Positions 1-7,432 of a stretch of 13,957 bases of DNA are shown in pieces. The stretch spans positions 1-13,957 of the forward strand of contig CAJLTZ010000069.1 in assembly GCA_905209725.1 (NCBI GenBank), given 5' to 3'. Source of the stretch: an uncultured Muribaculaceae bacterium (GTDB lineage Bacteria; Bacteroidota; Bacteroidia; Bacteroidales; Muribaculaceae). Under the pieces are notes generated by a model. That model saw nothing but the letters and a program-made list of their open reading frames with translations, was not told where the DNA came from and made no database searches. Positions within the stretch are counted from its first letter, which is position 1. The number at the start of each line of letters is the position of its first letter. A program made the position numbers and the translations under genes.

Positions 1-77
1 TGAACCGAATTTATTTAATTTTTAACCCCGTCCATTTTTTAGTGGACAGTAGTGAAGTATTTTAAGAAGGTATTTTT
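1..77. other. Upstream region of rmuC, no promoter identified
   Basis: AT-rich leader in front of the RmuC-like gene. A weak inverted repeat, GTCCA at 30-34 and TGGAC at 43-47, surrounds a T-rich loop. It could be the end of a terminator for a gene left of the window, or nothing. No full TTTG/TAnnTTTG promoter is visible; TATTTTAA at 59-66 is only a partial match to the -7 box. A purine-rich AAGAAGG lies about 8 bases before the ATG and could serve as a ribosome binding site. Confidence 0.3.
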
Positions 78-1418
78 ATGGATGCAGTGTTGTTGGTTTT
101 GATTGTGGGGGTGATTTGTCTCGGGGCCGGGCTGGCTGTCGGGATGCTTATAGGAACGCGGAAGGGAAGAGAGGACAGCGTGAATGTGGCTGTGCTTCAG
201 CGGCAACTCGATGACGCCCGTGCTTCCCTCGAAGCAGAACGCGCCTCTAATCGCCAGGAGTTGCAAAATCAGAAAACGGCCAGCGACCGAAGTCTTGCAC
301 TCATGCAGCAGCGCTTCGATGAAACTATCGCCAAGATGCAAGCCCAGGTGGAATCCACCACACGACGCATGCTCGCCGAACGCCAGCAGGAATTCTCCCG
401 CTCTAGTAAAGAGGACATATCCCGGATACTTGAACCCCTCGAACGCTCTATCAGCGACATGAAACAGGCCGTGAGCGGCAACACTGAACAACACGCCAAA
501 CTGGGCGGCCAACTCTCCGCCAACATCGAATCAGTGCTCCGCGCAAGCATCTCCGCCAAGGAGAGTGCCGACCGCCTATCCTCTGCCCTTCATCGAAGCA
601 ATAATGTGCAGGGGGCATGGGGCGAAACAGTGCTGCGCGAACTCCTCGAGAGTCAGGGGCTGCGCGAGGGTGTGCATTTCTCCCTTCAGCAAGTGATCCG
701 CGACAATGCAGGCAATGCCATCCGTTCAGCCGACAACACCCTGCTTAAACCTGACCTCGTGCTGCATCTCGACAACCGCCGCGATGTGATAGTCGATGCC
801 AAAGTGTCGATGTCCTCATATCTCGATTACCTTAACGCCGACACCGACGAAAAGCGCCAGCAGGCTCTCGAAGCTCATGTGGCAAGTGTCCAGAAACACG
901 TCGACGAACTTGCCCGTAAAGACTATTCTTCTTATGTGCAGCCCCCGAAGATTAGGATGGGTTACGTGATAATGTTCATGCCTAATTCCGCAGCTCTCTA
1001 TGCTGCCACACAGGCGCGCCCTAATCTCTGGCGCAATGCGATGGAGCGCGGCGTATACATCGCCGACGAACAGACCCTATATGCAGCCCTGAAAATCATC
1101 AATCTCACATGGATGCAGATTGCCCAGAATGAGAACCACGAACAAGTCTACTCCCTCGCCAACGAGATGCTCAATAGGGTAGGTCAGTTCATGGATAAGT
1201 TCACAGTTATCGGCCGCAGCCTGCAGACCGCATCCAAGGCATATGAGGATGGCTTTGCCAAACTCTCCGACCGCGGCCAGAGCATCCCCCAGACCTGTTC
1301 CAAACTAATCCGCCTCGGCGCCAAACAGCAGCGGCGAAAAGGCGTGCCCGACACCTTGCTCGGCCTCGACGAACCCGAAGATGAGATATCCTTCAAATAT
1401 GAATCCCTCCCTGATTGA
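78..1418 (+). CDS. rmuC: RmuC family protein (DNA recombination protein RmuC)
   Basis: Predicted membrane-anchored RmuC protein, 446 aa, close to the usual family length. An N-terminal hydrophobic segment (about residues 3-25) is followed by a charged, Gln/Glu/Arg-rich coiled-coil stretch (about 30-120). The RmuC domain follows (about 170-420), with GAWGE near residue 175. A nuclease-like pattern is visible: D226 in KPDLVLHL, then D240 and K242 in VIVDAKV, resembling the PD-(D/E)xK core proposed for this family. E. coli RmuC is linked genetically to limiting inversions at short inverted repeats and to phage defence; its biochemical activity is poorly known. The start at 78 places the membrane anchor at the extreme N terminus, as in relatives. 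It is the only plus-strand gene here before 7517 and converges on the COG0523 gene; a hairpin terminator follows 48 bases after the stop. Family assignment is firm; molecular role is inferred from family. Confidence 0.93.
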   Translation: MDAVLLVLIVGVICLGAGLAVGMLIGTRKGREDSVNVAVLQRQLDDARASLEAERASNRQELQNQKTASDRSLALMQQRFDETIAKMQAQVESTTRRMLAERQQEFSRSSKEDISRILEPLERSISDMKQAVSGNTEQHAKLGGQLSANIESVLRASISAKESADRLSSALHRSNNVQGAWGETVLRELLESQGLREGVHFSLQQVIRDNAGNAIRSADNTLLKPDLVLHLDNRRDVIVDAKVSMSSYLDYLNADTDEKRQQALEAHVASVQKHVDELARKDYSSYVQPPKIRMGYVIMFMPNSAALYAATQARPNLWRNAMERGVYIADEQTLYAALKIINLTWMQIAQNENHEQVYSLANEMLNRVGQFMDKFTVIGRSLQTASKAYEDGFAKLSDRGQSIPQTCSKLIRLGAKQQRRKGVPDTLLGLDEPEDEISFKYESLPD

Positions 1419-1465
1419 ACTCTGATAATTCACGAGCATCAATCAAGATTCGTGTATATATAGTA

Positions 1466-1506
1466 AAATGACCCCGGCAGTGAAAATCCGAGGTCATTTC
1501 TTTTTA
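1466..1506. terminator. Intrinsic terminator between convergent rmuC and the COG0523 gene
   Basis: AAATGACC (1466-1473) pairs with GGTCATTT (1492-1499). The stem is extended by CGG/CCG past a C/A mismatch, with a loop of about 10 nt. On the plus strand it is followed by C and TTTTTATATT, a good U-tract for rmuC. On the minus strand the same stem is followed by a shorter TTTTAC tract, so it may also end the COG0523 transcript, whose stop lies at 1523. Confidence 0.8.
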
Positions 1507-1522
1507 TATTAAGAATAGAACT

Positions 1523-2743
1523 CTATTCGAGGCAGACGTCGAGGGCGGCGGTGATGGCCGCGCGATCCATCTTCTGGCCAATGAACACGAGCTTGTTCAT
1601 CCTGTCGCCATATTCGGGATCCCAGTCGCGCATCATATCCGGATTCTGCATCATCAGCACCTCCAGATCCTCCTTCGGCGCTGTGGCATACCATTTGCCG
1701 GCCTCCATCAGACTCTTCTGCCTCCCGGCCTGCTCAAACAGATACGACATGTCGGGATTCTCCTTGAAATAGCATACGCCTTTGCAGCGGATCACGCTCT
1801 TAGGCCAGTTCTTGGCGCAAAACCAGTCAAACTTATTGAGCGAGAACGGCCGGCGTGCGAAATATACAAAAGTGCCGATGCCATATTCTTCAGCCTCGCC
1901 CTCTCCATGATGATGATGGTGATGATGATGTTCATGTTCATGTTCATGTTCATGGTCATGGTCATGGTGCTCATGATGTTTGTGGTGGTCATGCTCCTCT
2001 TCCACGGGCGCTTCGATTGCCTTTACCCATGTGGCGGAGGTGGCCACTTTCTCGAAATCGAAGAGATGGGTGTTGAGAAGACGGTCGAGGTCTACATCAC
2101 ACCAGTCGCACTCCAGTATCCTTGCCTCCGGCTGAAGGGCGCGGATGATTGAAATGATATGCTCTTTCTCCTCGGCGGTTACTTCCGAAATCTTGTTTAA
2201 AAGAATCATGTCGCAGAATTCTATCTGCTGGATGATGAGGTTTTCAATATCCTCCTCATCGATATTCTTACGGGTGAGGGATTCACCGGAGGCAAACTCA
2301 TCACGCAGGCGGAGGGCATCCACCACCGTGCATATGCAGTCGAGGCGCACATTGCCGTCAATCTTCATATCGCGGCTCATGGCAGGCATAGAGCATATGG
2401 TCTGGGCGATAGGTTCCGGCTCGCAGATTCCGCTTGCCTCAATCACAATATAATCGAAAGTGCCGGAGGAGGCAAGGTCGGAGAGCTGCTTCACGAGGTC
2501 CATCTTCAGCGTGCAGCAGATGCATCCGTTCTGAAGAGGCACGAGGCTGTCATCGTTCTGGCCTACCACGCCACCTTTGGCGATGAGGTCGGCGTCGATG
2601 TTCACTTCACCGATATCATTTACGATTACGGCGAAGCGTATGCCACGGCGATTATTGAGAATGCGGTTGAGCAAAGTGGTTTTGCCGCTGCCGAGATATC
2701 CTGTGAGCAGCAGCACGGGGATTTCCTGATGATTATGATTCAT
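1523..2743 (-). CDS. CobW/COG0523 family GTP-binding metallochaperone with His-rich linker
   Basis: G3E-family GTPase, 406 aa, of the CobW/COG0523 group, whose members deliver or handle metals such as zinc, cobalt or iron in the cytoplasm. Visible motifs: Walker A GYLGSGKT (residues 15-22); the metal-binding GCICC (C74, C76, C77) diagnostic of the family; EASG in the switch II region; and NKIS as the guanine-recognition motif. A histidine-rich linker (about 249-280; 20 His in 29 residues, mixed with Asp and Glu) separates the GTPase from a C-terminal CobW_C domain (about 290-400). The start is well fixed: Walker A begins at residue 15 and an in-frame TAA lies a few codons upstream. The His-rich stretch suggests zinc or nickel handling, but the metal cannot be told from sequence. 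No metal transporter or Zur-type operator is visible nearby. The gene follows the tRNA-operon terminator with only 14 bases between the U-tract and the ATG, so its promoter is unclear. Confidence 0.92.
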   Translation of the reverse strand: MNHNHQEIPVLLLTGYLGSGKTTLLNRILNNRRGIRFAVIVNDIGEVNIDADLIAKGGVVGQNDDSLVPLQNGCICCTLKMDLVKQLSDLASSGTFDYIVIEASGICEPEPIAQTICSMPAMSRDMKIDGNVRLDCICTVVDALRLRDEFASGESLTRKNIDEEDIENLIIQQIEFCDMILLNKISEVTAEEKEHIISIIRALQPEARILECDWCDVDLDRLLNTHLFDFEKVATSATWVKAIEAPVEEEHDHHKHHEHHDHDHEHEHEHEHHHHHHHHGEGEAEEYGIGTFVYFARRPFSLNKFDWFCAKNWPKSVIRCKGVCYFKENPDMSYLFEQAGRQKSLMEAGKWYATAPKEDLEVLMMQNPDMMRDWDPEYGDRMNKLVFIGQKMDRAAITAALDVCLE

Positions 2744-2757
2744 AGCACGAAATGTTT

Positions 2758-2803
2758 AAAAAAGCAAACCGCAATCGCAGCTGATGCTTTCGATTGCGGT
2801 TGC
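2758..2803 (-). terminator. Strong intrinsic terminator after the distal tRNA-Leu, abutting the COG0523 start
   Basis: Read on the minus strand, GCAACCGCAATCG (2803-2791) pairs with CGATTGCGGTTTGC (2777-2764) with one bulged base and a 13-nt loop. Six U residues follow (2763-2758). This is a textbook Rho-independent terminator for the tRNA operon. The next gene's ATG is at 2743, so the hairpin also lies where a 5' leader or promoter of that gene would be. Confidence 0.9.
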
Positions 2804-2810
2804 TTCTCTG

Positions 2811-2895
2811 TGTCCAGAATGAGACTCGAACTCACACGGCCAAAACGGCCACTACCCCCTCAAAGTAGCGCGTCTACCAATTCCGCCACCTAGAC
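2811..2895 (-). tRNA. tRNA-Leu(GAG), distal copy
   Basis: 85-nt class II tRNA, read on the minus strand. The acceptor GTCTAGG pairs with TTCTGGAC (7 bp with wobbles). The D-arm GGCGGAATTGGTAGACGC is typical of leucine tRNAs. The anticodon loop TTGAGGG gives GAG, reading CUC/CUU. A variable arm GTGGCCGTTTTGGCCGT and a T-arm with GTTCGAG follow. The discriminator is A, as expected for leucine. The 3' CCA is not encoded, so it must be added post-transcriptionally. It is identical to the copy at 2945-3029 and followed by its own terminator. Confidence 0.95.
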
Positions 2896-2912
2896 AAAGA
2901 AATTATTTTGGT

Positions 2913-2942
2913 AAAAAAAGAGACCTTCTCTCAGATCTCTTT
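2913..2942 (-). terminator. Intrinsic terminator between the two tRNA-Leu copies
   Basis: On the minus strand AGAGATC (2940-2934) pairs with GGTCTCT (2925-2919), extendable by A-U pairs, around an 8-nt loop. A run of seven U follows (2919-2913). It would end transcription after the proximal tRNA-Leu, leaving the distal copy dependent on read-through or an unseen promoter. Confidence 0.75.
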
Positions 2943-2944
2943 AG

Positions 2945-3029
2945 TGTCCAGAATGAGACTCGAACTCACACGGCCAAAACGGCCACTACCCCCTCAAAGT
3001 AGCGCGTCTACCAATTCCGCCACCTAGAC
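2945..3029 (-). tRNA. tRNA-Leu(GAG), proximal copy
   Basis: 85-nt class II tRNA with anticodon GAG, discriminator A and no encoded CCA. It is base-for-base identical to the copy at 2811-2895, and the identity stops within one or two bases of each gene end. The flanks and terminators differ, so the duplication is not recent as a block, or the tRNA bodies are kept identical by selection or gene conversion. It lies 42 bases downstream of a tRNA-Gly. Confidence 0.95.
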
Positions 3030-3071
3030 ATTGTTTTGTTTTTTTTACAAGGCCTTGCGGCCCGCGAGGGT

Positions 3072-3147
<76 letters not shown>

Positions 3148-3188
3148 ATTTGCTGTTATTGCTGTTTTAATGTCGCCGCTGCGACTCT

Positions 3189-3264
<76 letters not shown>

Positions 3265-3306
3265 ATTTCTTAATTCGGTCTTATGGTCGTTTCCCGAATT
3301 GCGATG

Positions 3307-3338
3307 CAAAGTTACTGCTTTTTTTATTCCTGTGCAAA
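3307..3338 (-). promoter_or_regulatory. Bacteroidetes housekeeping-sigma promoter of the tRNA operon
   Basis: On the minus strand, TTTG (3338-3335), a 20-bp spacer, then TAACTTTG (3314-3307). This matches the published Bacteroides consensus TTTG-N19-21-TAnnTTTG exactly. Initiation would fall near 3300, about 36 bases before mature tRNA-Gly. The -33 box is embedded in an AT-rich palindrome (AAATTTTTT at 3336-3344, AAAAAATTT at 3349-3357). Confidence 0.85.
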
Positions 3339-3367
3339 TTTTTTCGATAAAAAATTTAAACCTTCCC

Positions 3368-4396
3368 TTATTTTTCGGGACGACTCCATATCCACGCTTC
3401 CTTGAAACGAGTATTGAATTCTTTGGAATTCAGCTCACTCAATAGTTCTTCCTTATTGTTCGACCCTTTTGCCGACACTCGATAAATTTTTCCGGATTTT
3501 ACTGTATGAAGGTCGGAATCGCTGTCGGTTCTCTGTGCAATGAAGTTCTCCGCGTCGCTCTCATTATGGAATGTGGCCACGATGAGATAGTATGAATATT
3601 GAGTGGATTCCTCCGCTGATTTTGCTTCGACAATTGGTCGGGAAGTTTCCTTTGCCGGTTGCGCGGCCTTTGCAGCTGCCTTCACACGCTGGCCGGCTGT
3701 GCGGAGCATCTGCTCCACGGGCACCACTGATGCCTGGTCCTCTTTGGGCTGATGAGATGCCGGAAGATAAATCGATATCGCAGCCATTATGATCAGCGCC
3801 ATGCAAGCTGCCACCTGGGCGAAGCGTTTATTGATTGTGATATAATAGTTGCGGTGAGTGTCAAAATGGCGTCTCTCGGCATTATCTTTCTCCTTGCTGA
3901 GGGTGGCATCCTGTCGAGATGTCTGTGACGGCTGTGCTTCAAAAATGCTTTCTATTCCGGAGTCCGGCCTTTTAGCCGTTCTCAGCGATACTGAAGCCGG
4001 CGAGAAACCAAGCATACGCATTTCCATTTCTCCGCGCCTGCGGGGCGAATAGGAGAGGAGTCCCTCTTCATCGCGAATCAACATGCCGAGACGTCCCAAT
4101 GGTGTCTCGCCATCGGCTTGCAATGCCTCACGAAGGCTTGCTGCCGACTGCCTCACGAGTTCGCGCCCCTGCTGGAAACTTACCCGGTATTTGCGGGCAT
4201 AACTGTTGGCAAGCATTCCGTCGTCGTGACTGATGGCTGAATTGAAACGCACCTCGCGCCACATTGGCCGGATTTCTCCGGTTTCAGTGTTGAACCGGGC
4301 ACCGTTCCTTACATTGATGAATGCACCGATGCCCGGCACAACCACGCAGTCGTGTCGAAGCAACAGATATTCAATATGTAAGGAAAGCCTGTCCAT
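3368..4396 (-). CDS. HU-CCDC81 and SPOR domain-containing membrane protein
   Basis: 342-aa protein of the Bacteroidetes-typical architecture: two small HU-like CCDC81 domains at the N terminus (about residues 1-125, beginning MDRLSLHIEYLLLRHDCVVV), a polar linker, one transmembrane helix (about 191-212), a low-complexity Ala/Lys/Glu linker, and a C-terminal SPOR domain (about 265-338). SPOR domains bind glycan strands of septal peptidoglycan stripped of stem peptides. The HU-like fold is related to DNA-binding HU, but its ligand in this family is not established. Predicted topology puts the HU part in the cytoplasm and SPOR in the periplasm. That fits a division or envelope-organising role, which is inference. 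A -7 box lies about 30 bases before the ATG, suggesting its own promoter. The gene stands alone, 89 bp after the TPR gene and about 104 bp before the tRNA operon. No clear terminator follows its stop. Confidence 0.88.
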   Translation of the reverse strand: MDRLSLHIEYLLLRHDCVVVPGIGAFINVRNGARFNTETGEIRPMWREVRFNSAISHDDGMLANSYARKYRVSFQQGRELVRQSAASLREALQADGETPLGRLGMLIRDEEGLLSYSPRRRGEMEMRMLGFSPASVSLRTAKRPDSGIESIFEAQPSQTSRQDATLSKEKDNAERRHFDTHRNYYITINKRFAQVAACMALIIMAAISIYLPASHQPKEDQASVVPVEQMLRTAGQRVKAAAKAAQPAKETSRPIVEAKSAEESTQYSYYLIVATFHNESDAENFIAQRTDSDSDLHTVKSGKIYRVSAKGSNNKEELLSELNSKEFNTRFKEAWIWSRPEK

Positions 4397-4428
4397 TAAA
4401 CGCTCTCAAAAATTGAGGATACAGAGTG

Positions 4429-4436
4429 CAAAGATA
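4429..4436 (-). promoter_or_regulatory. Probable -7 promoter element for the HU-CCDC81/SPOR gene
   Basis: TATCTTTG on the minus strand matches TAnnTTTG. Initiation would fall near 4422, giving a leader of about 25 bases before the ATG at 4396. No TTTG or TTG is seen 19-21 bp upstream, so the -33 element is weak or absent. It lies in the 89-bp gap after the TPR gene, which has no visible terminator; read-through from that operon is also possible. Confidence 0.55.
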
Positions 4437-4485
4437 ATAAATTCTGCCCGATTTTGCTGCCCCCTGTTGATAAAATCCCTAAAAA

Positions 4486-5328
4486 TTATTTCTTGGTTTT
4501 GATGGGCAGCAGGGTATTGATAAGGTCAGTGGAAGCCCCGAATTCAGTGGCCAGTTTGCGGTCGATTTCAGTCTTTTCAGTCTCGTAGCGTGCTTTGTGG
4601 AGAGTGCCTCGAAGCAGATATAGTTCGCCGCAGCGCGGATATTTCTCAATCCCTTCGCGCAATTTCTCCTCATAGCGCTCGAGAATGCCAAATGAGTAGG
4701 CTGTAAGCAGCATTTTCACCAATGTTGACTGTAATGGCTCTATTCTCAGAGACTCCTCATAATATTCCATAGCCTTGTCGGGATTGCCGAGGCCGGCCTC
4801 GGCCGATGCCGCGCCTTCAGCCACATCGGCATCCTCTCCAAAACGGTTCTTATAGTCTGTGAAATCTGCGAGAGCCTCCTTTGGCTTTGCCTGGGCGAGA
4901 TAAAGGATGCCGCGCATCTTGCGTGGCCATTGCAATGTGGAGTCCACTTCAAGTGCCCGGCTCAGGTCGGCGATGGCTTCTCCGCTTTTTCCCTCCGACA
5001 TATATATGCGCGCGCGATTGGTGAGAAGGGTAGTGGAGCGAGGTGCCGAGGCGAGCCCGATATCGAAAGCCTCAAGCGCGCCCGGCAGATTGCACAGTTG
5101 CTCACGCACGATGCCAAGGTTTGACCATAGCAGATGATTCGACGGATTAGCAGGCTCATGGCGGAGTGCCTTGATGATTACCCGTTCAGCATCGGCCCAG
5201 CGGGAATGACGTGTGTAGTAATCCGCCGAGTCGGCCAATTCTATATAGGTGGCAGTAAGAGTCTGCGCTCCCCCGAGGAGAGCGCAGACAGATATTGCAA
5301 TTAATGTGAGATATGTTCTTATTCTCAT
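4486..5328 (-). CDS. Secreted tetratricopeptide-repeat (TPR) protein
   Basis: 280 aa. An N-terminal signal peptide (about residues 1-21, RIRTYLTLIAISVCALLGGA) suggests export to the periplasm. The remainder is made of TPR-like helical pairs: segments such as DYYTRHSRWADAERVIIKAL, LGIVREQLCNLPGALEAFDI, IYMSEGKSGEAIADLSRALE and AEAGLGNPDKAMEYYEESLR show the spaced A/G/Y/A pattern. TPRs are protein-protein scaffolds; no catalytic domain is seen. The ATG overlaps the TGA of the upstream DsbD-type gene in an ATGA, so the two are almost certainly cotranscribed and translationally coupled. It may assist the disulfide reductase or its client, but the partner is unknown. Confidence 0.85.
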   Translation of the reverse strand: MRIRTYLTLIAISVCALLGGAQTLTATYIELADSADYYTRHSRWADAERVIIKALRHEPANPSNHLLWSNLGIVREQLCNLPGALEAFDIGLASAPRSTTLLTNRARIYMSEGKSGEAIADLSRALEVDSTLQWPRKMRGILYLAQAKPKEALADFTDYKNRFGEDADVAEGAASAEAGLGNPDKAMEYYEESLRIEPLQSTLVKMLLTAYSFGILERYEEKLREGIEKYPRCGELYLLRGTLHKARYETEKTEIDRKLATEFGASTDLINTLLPIKTKK

Positions 5329-7337
5329 TTGCCCTTGTTGTAGTTTTCAAGACCTGTCTTGAGGAACTGCTGATATTTCGGAATATCCTCCTCATAGACG
5401 AACGGGAAATTGAGTGGCTGGCCGTCCTGGTTGAGGATCACATAATATGGCTGTGCGTTGGCGCCAAACTTGGTGCGCTGCAGATAACTCCACTTGTCGC
5501 CGTATGTGCGGAGGGTACGCTCCGTGCCATCAGTTTCCTTCACCTTCATGGGGGCAGGGAGAGGAGTCTTGTCGTCGACCATCAGGGTTACGAGCACATA
5601 GTCATTGTCGATTGTGTTCTTGATATCCTGATTGGTAAGCACGGCAGCCTCCATCTTGCGGCAGTTCACACAACCGAAACCGGAGAAGTCCACGAGGACG
5701 GGTTTGTTGAGTTTAGCGCCGAGTTCCATACCCTCTTCATAGGAATTTACCTGAGCGTGAACGTCGCCTGTATAGAGGTTGAAGTCCTGGGTATAAATCG
5801 GGGGAGCGAAAGCGGATATGCTCTTAAGAGGTGCGCCCCAGAGGCCGGGAAGCATATATACTGCGAATGCCAGTGAGATGATGGCGAGCATGAACCGTGT
5901 GATGCCAATCTTCTCCACTTTGTCGTCGTGAGGCAGGCGGATCTTGCCAAGCAGGTAGACGCCGAGCAGACCGAAGATGATGATCCAAAGAGCCACGAAC
6001 ACCTCACGGTCGAGGATTCGCCAGCCATAAGCCAGGTCGGCAACGCTGAGGAACTTGAACGCAAGGGCGAGTTCGAGGAAACCGAGCACCACCTTTACGG
6101 TGTTCATCCAGCCGCCGCTCTTAGGCATCGACTGAAGCATGGTGGGGAACATGGCGAAGAGTGTGAACGGAAGGGCAAGAGCCAGCGCGAAACCGAACAT
6201 ACCCACGGCCGGAGATACGAAATTCGAAGTGGCTGCCGCCTCAACGAGAAGCGTACCGATAATCGGGCCTGTGCAGGAGAAGGACACGAGGCAGAGCGTG
6301 AACGCCATGAAAAGGATGCTCAGATAGCCTGTGGTGCTGTCCACCTTGGAGTCCATCTTGTTGGTCCATTTGGAGGGAAGCGTAATCTCGAATCCACCCA
6401 TGAAGGAGAAGGCGAAGATTACGAGAAGAAGGAAGAAGGCGATATTGAATCCGGCCGACGTGGAGAGTTCATTAAGTGCCGAGGCTCCGAAGATAGCCGT
6501 GACTATAATGCCCAATGCCACATAAATCACGATGATTCCCAGGCCGTATACCATGGCCGACTTGATAGATTTCGACTTGTCTTTCTTCCCGGTCTTGAGG
6601 AAAAAGCTGACAGTCATAGGAATCATAGGCCACACGCAAGGGGTCACAAGCGCGATAAGGCCGCCGATGAAGCCAGCGATGAAGATATACCAGAGGCTGC
6701 GGCTCTCCTCCTTGGGGTTTTCTGAGAAGGCTTTCATCTCGGCCTCCACATTCTTCCACCAGAGGTTGGTGTTGTCTCCGGCGAGCAGGTTGGCGTCGCT
6801 GTTGCCAGGGATGCTGTCGCCGGCAAGGGCTGAGGCCACGCTGTCGGTGGAATTCTCCTCCAGTTTCTCGGCCTCCTTCTTCACCTCATCGGTGAGGGGA
6901 GCCGTGCCGGTGAAGGAGTGTCCCTCCACGATGCGGATGCAGCCGGCATCATCGCATGCCTGGCCGCCGATCTCCACCTTGGCGGTCCATTTCTCGGCGG
7001 CGGCTTTTAGTTTCTGACGGAAGGTGACTGTGCCTTCATACACGTGTTCCTCCACTTCAAGCACATCGTCGTAGCCCTTCTTATAGGCCTTCGAAGCTTT
7101 TACGCCTCCATCGAGGGCGCAACCTTTGAGGTCGAAATGAAATTCAAGAGGCACGCCGCCACCGGCGGGATTGTCCTGAGCATACATGTGAAAATGCGGA
7201 GCAACCGTCGCAGTCATCTCCAGCACCGGGGATGCGGTGTTGTCGCCTGTGACGCGATAGCTCCATTTCACCTGGTCGGAGGCCATGGAAACCAGCGTCA
7301 TAAGCACCGCTGCAATCAATAATGAAAGTCGTCTCAT
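5325..7337 (-). CDS. DsbD-type thiol:disulfide interchange protein (thioredoxin family)
   Basis: 670-aa inner-membrane electron carrier that passes reducing power from cytoplasmic thioredoxin to periplasmic thiols. Order: signal peptide (about 1-19); DsbD N-terminal periplasmic domain (about 20-150) with cysteines C128 and C133 (CDDAGC); a low-complexity linker; a CcdA/DsbD-like membrane domain of about eight helices (about 215-500) with C234 in TPCVWPM and C355 in SFSCTGP, the two redox cysteines expected in the membrane; and a C-terminal thioredoxin-like domain (about 525-665) with the CVNC active site (C556, C559) in FGCVNCRKME. All three cysteine pairs are intact, so a full relay is possible. 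Length is somewhat above E. coli DsbD (about 565 aa). It is the first gene of a two-gene operon with the TPR protein (4-bp overlap) and is divergent from iorA. Likely clients are c-type cytochrome maturation or periplasmic reductases; not resolved here. Confidence 0.92.
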   Translation of the reverse strand: MRRLSLLIAAVLMTLVSMASDQVKWSYRVTGDNTASPVLEMTATVAPHFHMYAQDNPAGGGVPLEFHFDLKGCALDGGVKASKAYKKGYDDVLEVEEHVYEGTVTFRQKLKAAAEKWTAKVEIGGQACDDAGCIRIVEGHSFTGTAPLTDEVKKEAEKLEENSTDSVASALAGDSIPGNSDANLLAGDNTNLWWKNVEAEMKAFSENPKEESRSLWYIFIAGFIGGLIALVTPCVWPMIPMTVSFFLKTGKKDKSKSIKSAMVYGLGIIVIYVALGIIVTAIFGASALNELSTSAGFNIAFFLLLVIFAFSFMGGFEITLPSKWTNKMDSKVDSTTGYLSILFMAFTLCLVSFSCTGPIIGTLLVEAAATSNFVSPAVGMFGFALALALPFTLFAMFPTMLQSMPKSGGWMNTVKVVLGFLELALAFKFLSVADLAYGWRILDREVFVALWIIIFGLLGVYLLGKIRLPHDDKVEKIGITRFMLAIISLAFAVYMLPGLWGAPLKSISAFAPPIYTQDFNLYTGDVHAQVNSYEEGMELGAKLNKPVLVDFSGFGCVNCRKMEAAVLTNQDIKNTIDNDYVLVTLMVDDKTPLPAPMKVKETDGTERTLRTYGDKWSYLQRTKFGANAQPYYVILNQDGQPLNFPFVYEEDIPKYQQFLKTGLENYNKGK

Positions 7338-7368
7338 ATTTGTGAGTTTTGCGGATAGTTTGAAATTT

Positions 7369-7400
7369 TTTGCTAATTTATAAATTATATGTTATATTTG
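7369..7400 (+). promoter_or_regulatory. Consensus Bacteroidetes promoter of the ior cassette
   Basis: TTTG (7369-7372), a 20-bp spacer, then TATATTTG (7393-7400) match the Bacteroides consensus at every fixed position. Initiation is expected near 7407, giving an untranslated leader of about 110 nt before the iorA ATG. The bases following the -7 box form an inverted copy (CAAAATAA), so the region is nearly palindromic and may also hold a poorer divergent -7 element for the DsbD operon. Confidence 0.8.
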
Positions 7401-7432
7401 CAAAATAACTTTAAATCGCGCCGCAAAACAAC

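Noticed and set aside
1855..2152. Several plus- and minus-strand frames with Met-Phe or Val-His repeats
   Set aside because: These are alternative-frame readings of the His-rich linker DNA in the COG0523 gene.
3336..3357. AT-only inverted repeat as terminator of the HU-CCDC81/SPOR gene
   Set aside because: The stem has no G-C pairs and is followed on the minus strand by GC-containing sequence, not a U-tract; it overlaps the tRNA promoter instead.
5928..6725. Plus-strand frame (265 codons) opposite the DsbD-type gene
   Set aside because: Highly charged, Glu/Arg/Lys-rich translation that mirrors membrane-helix codons of the real gene on the other strand.
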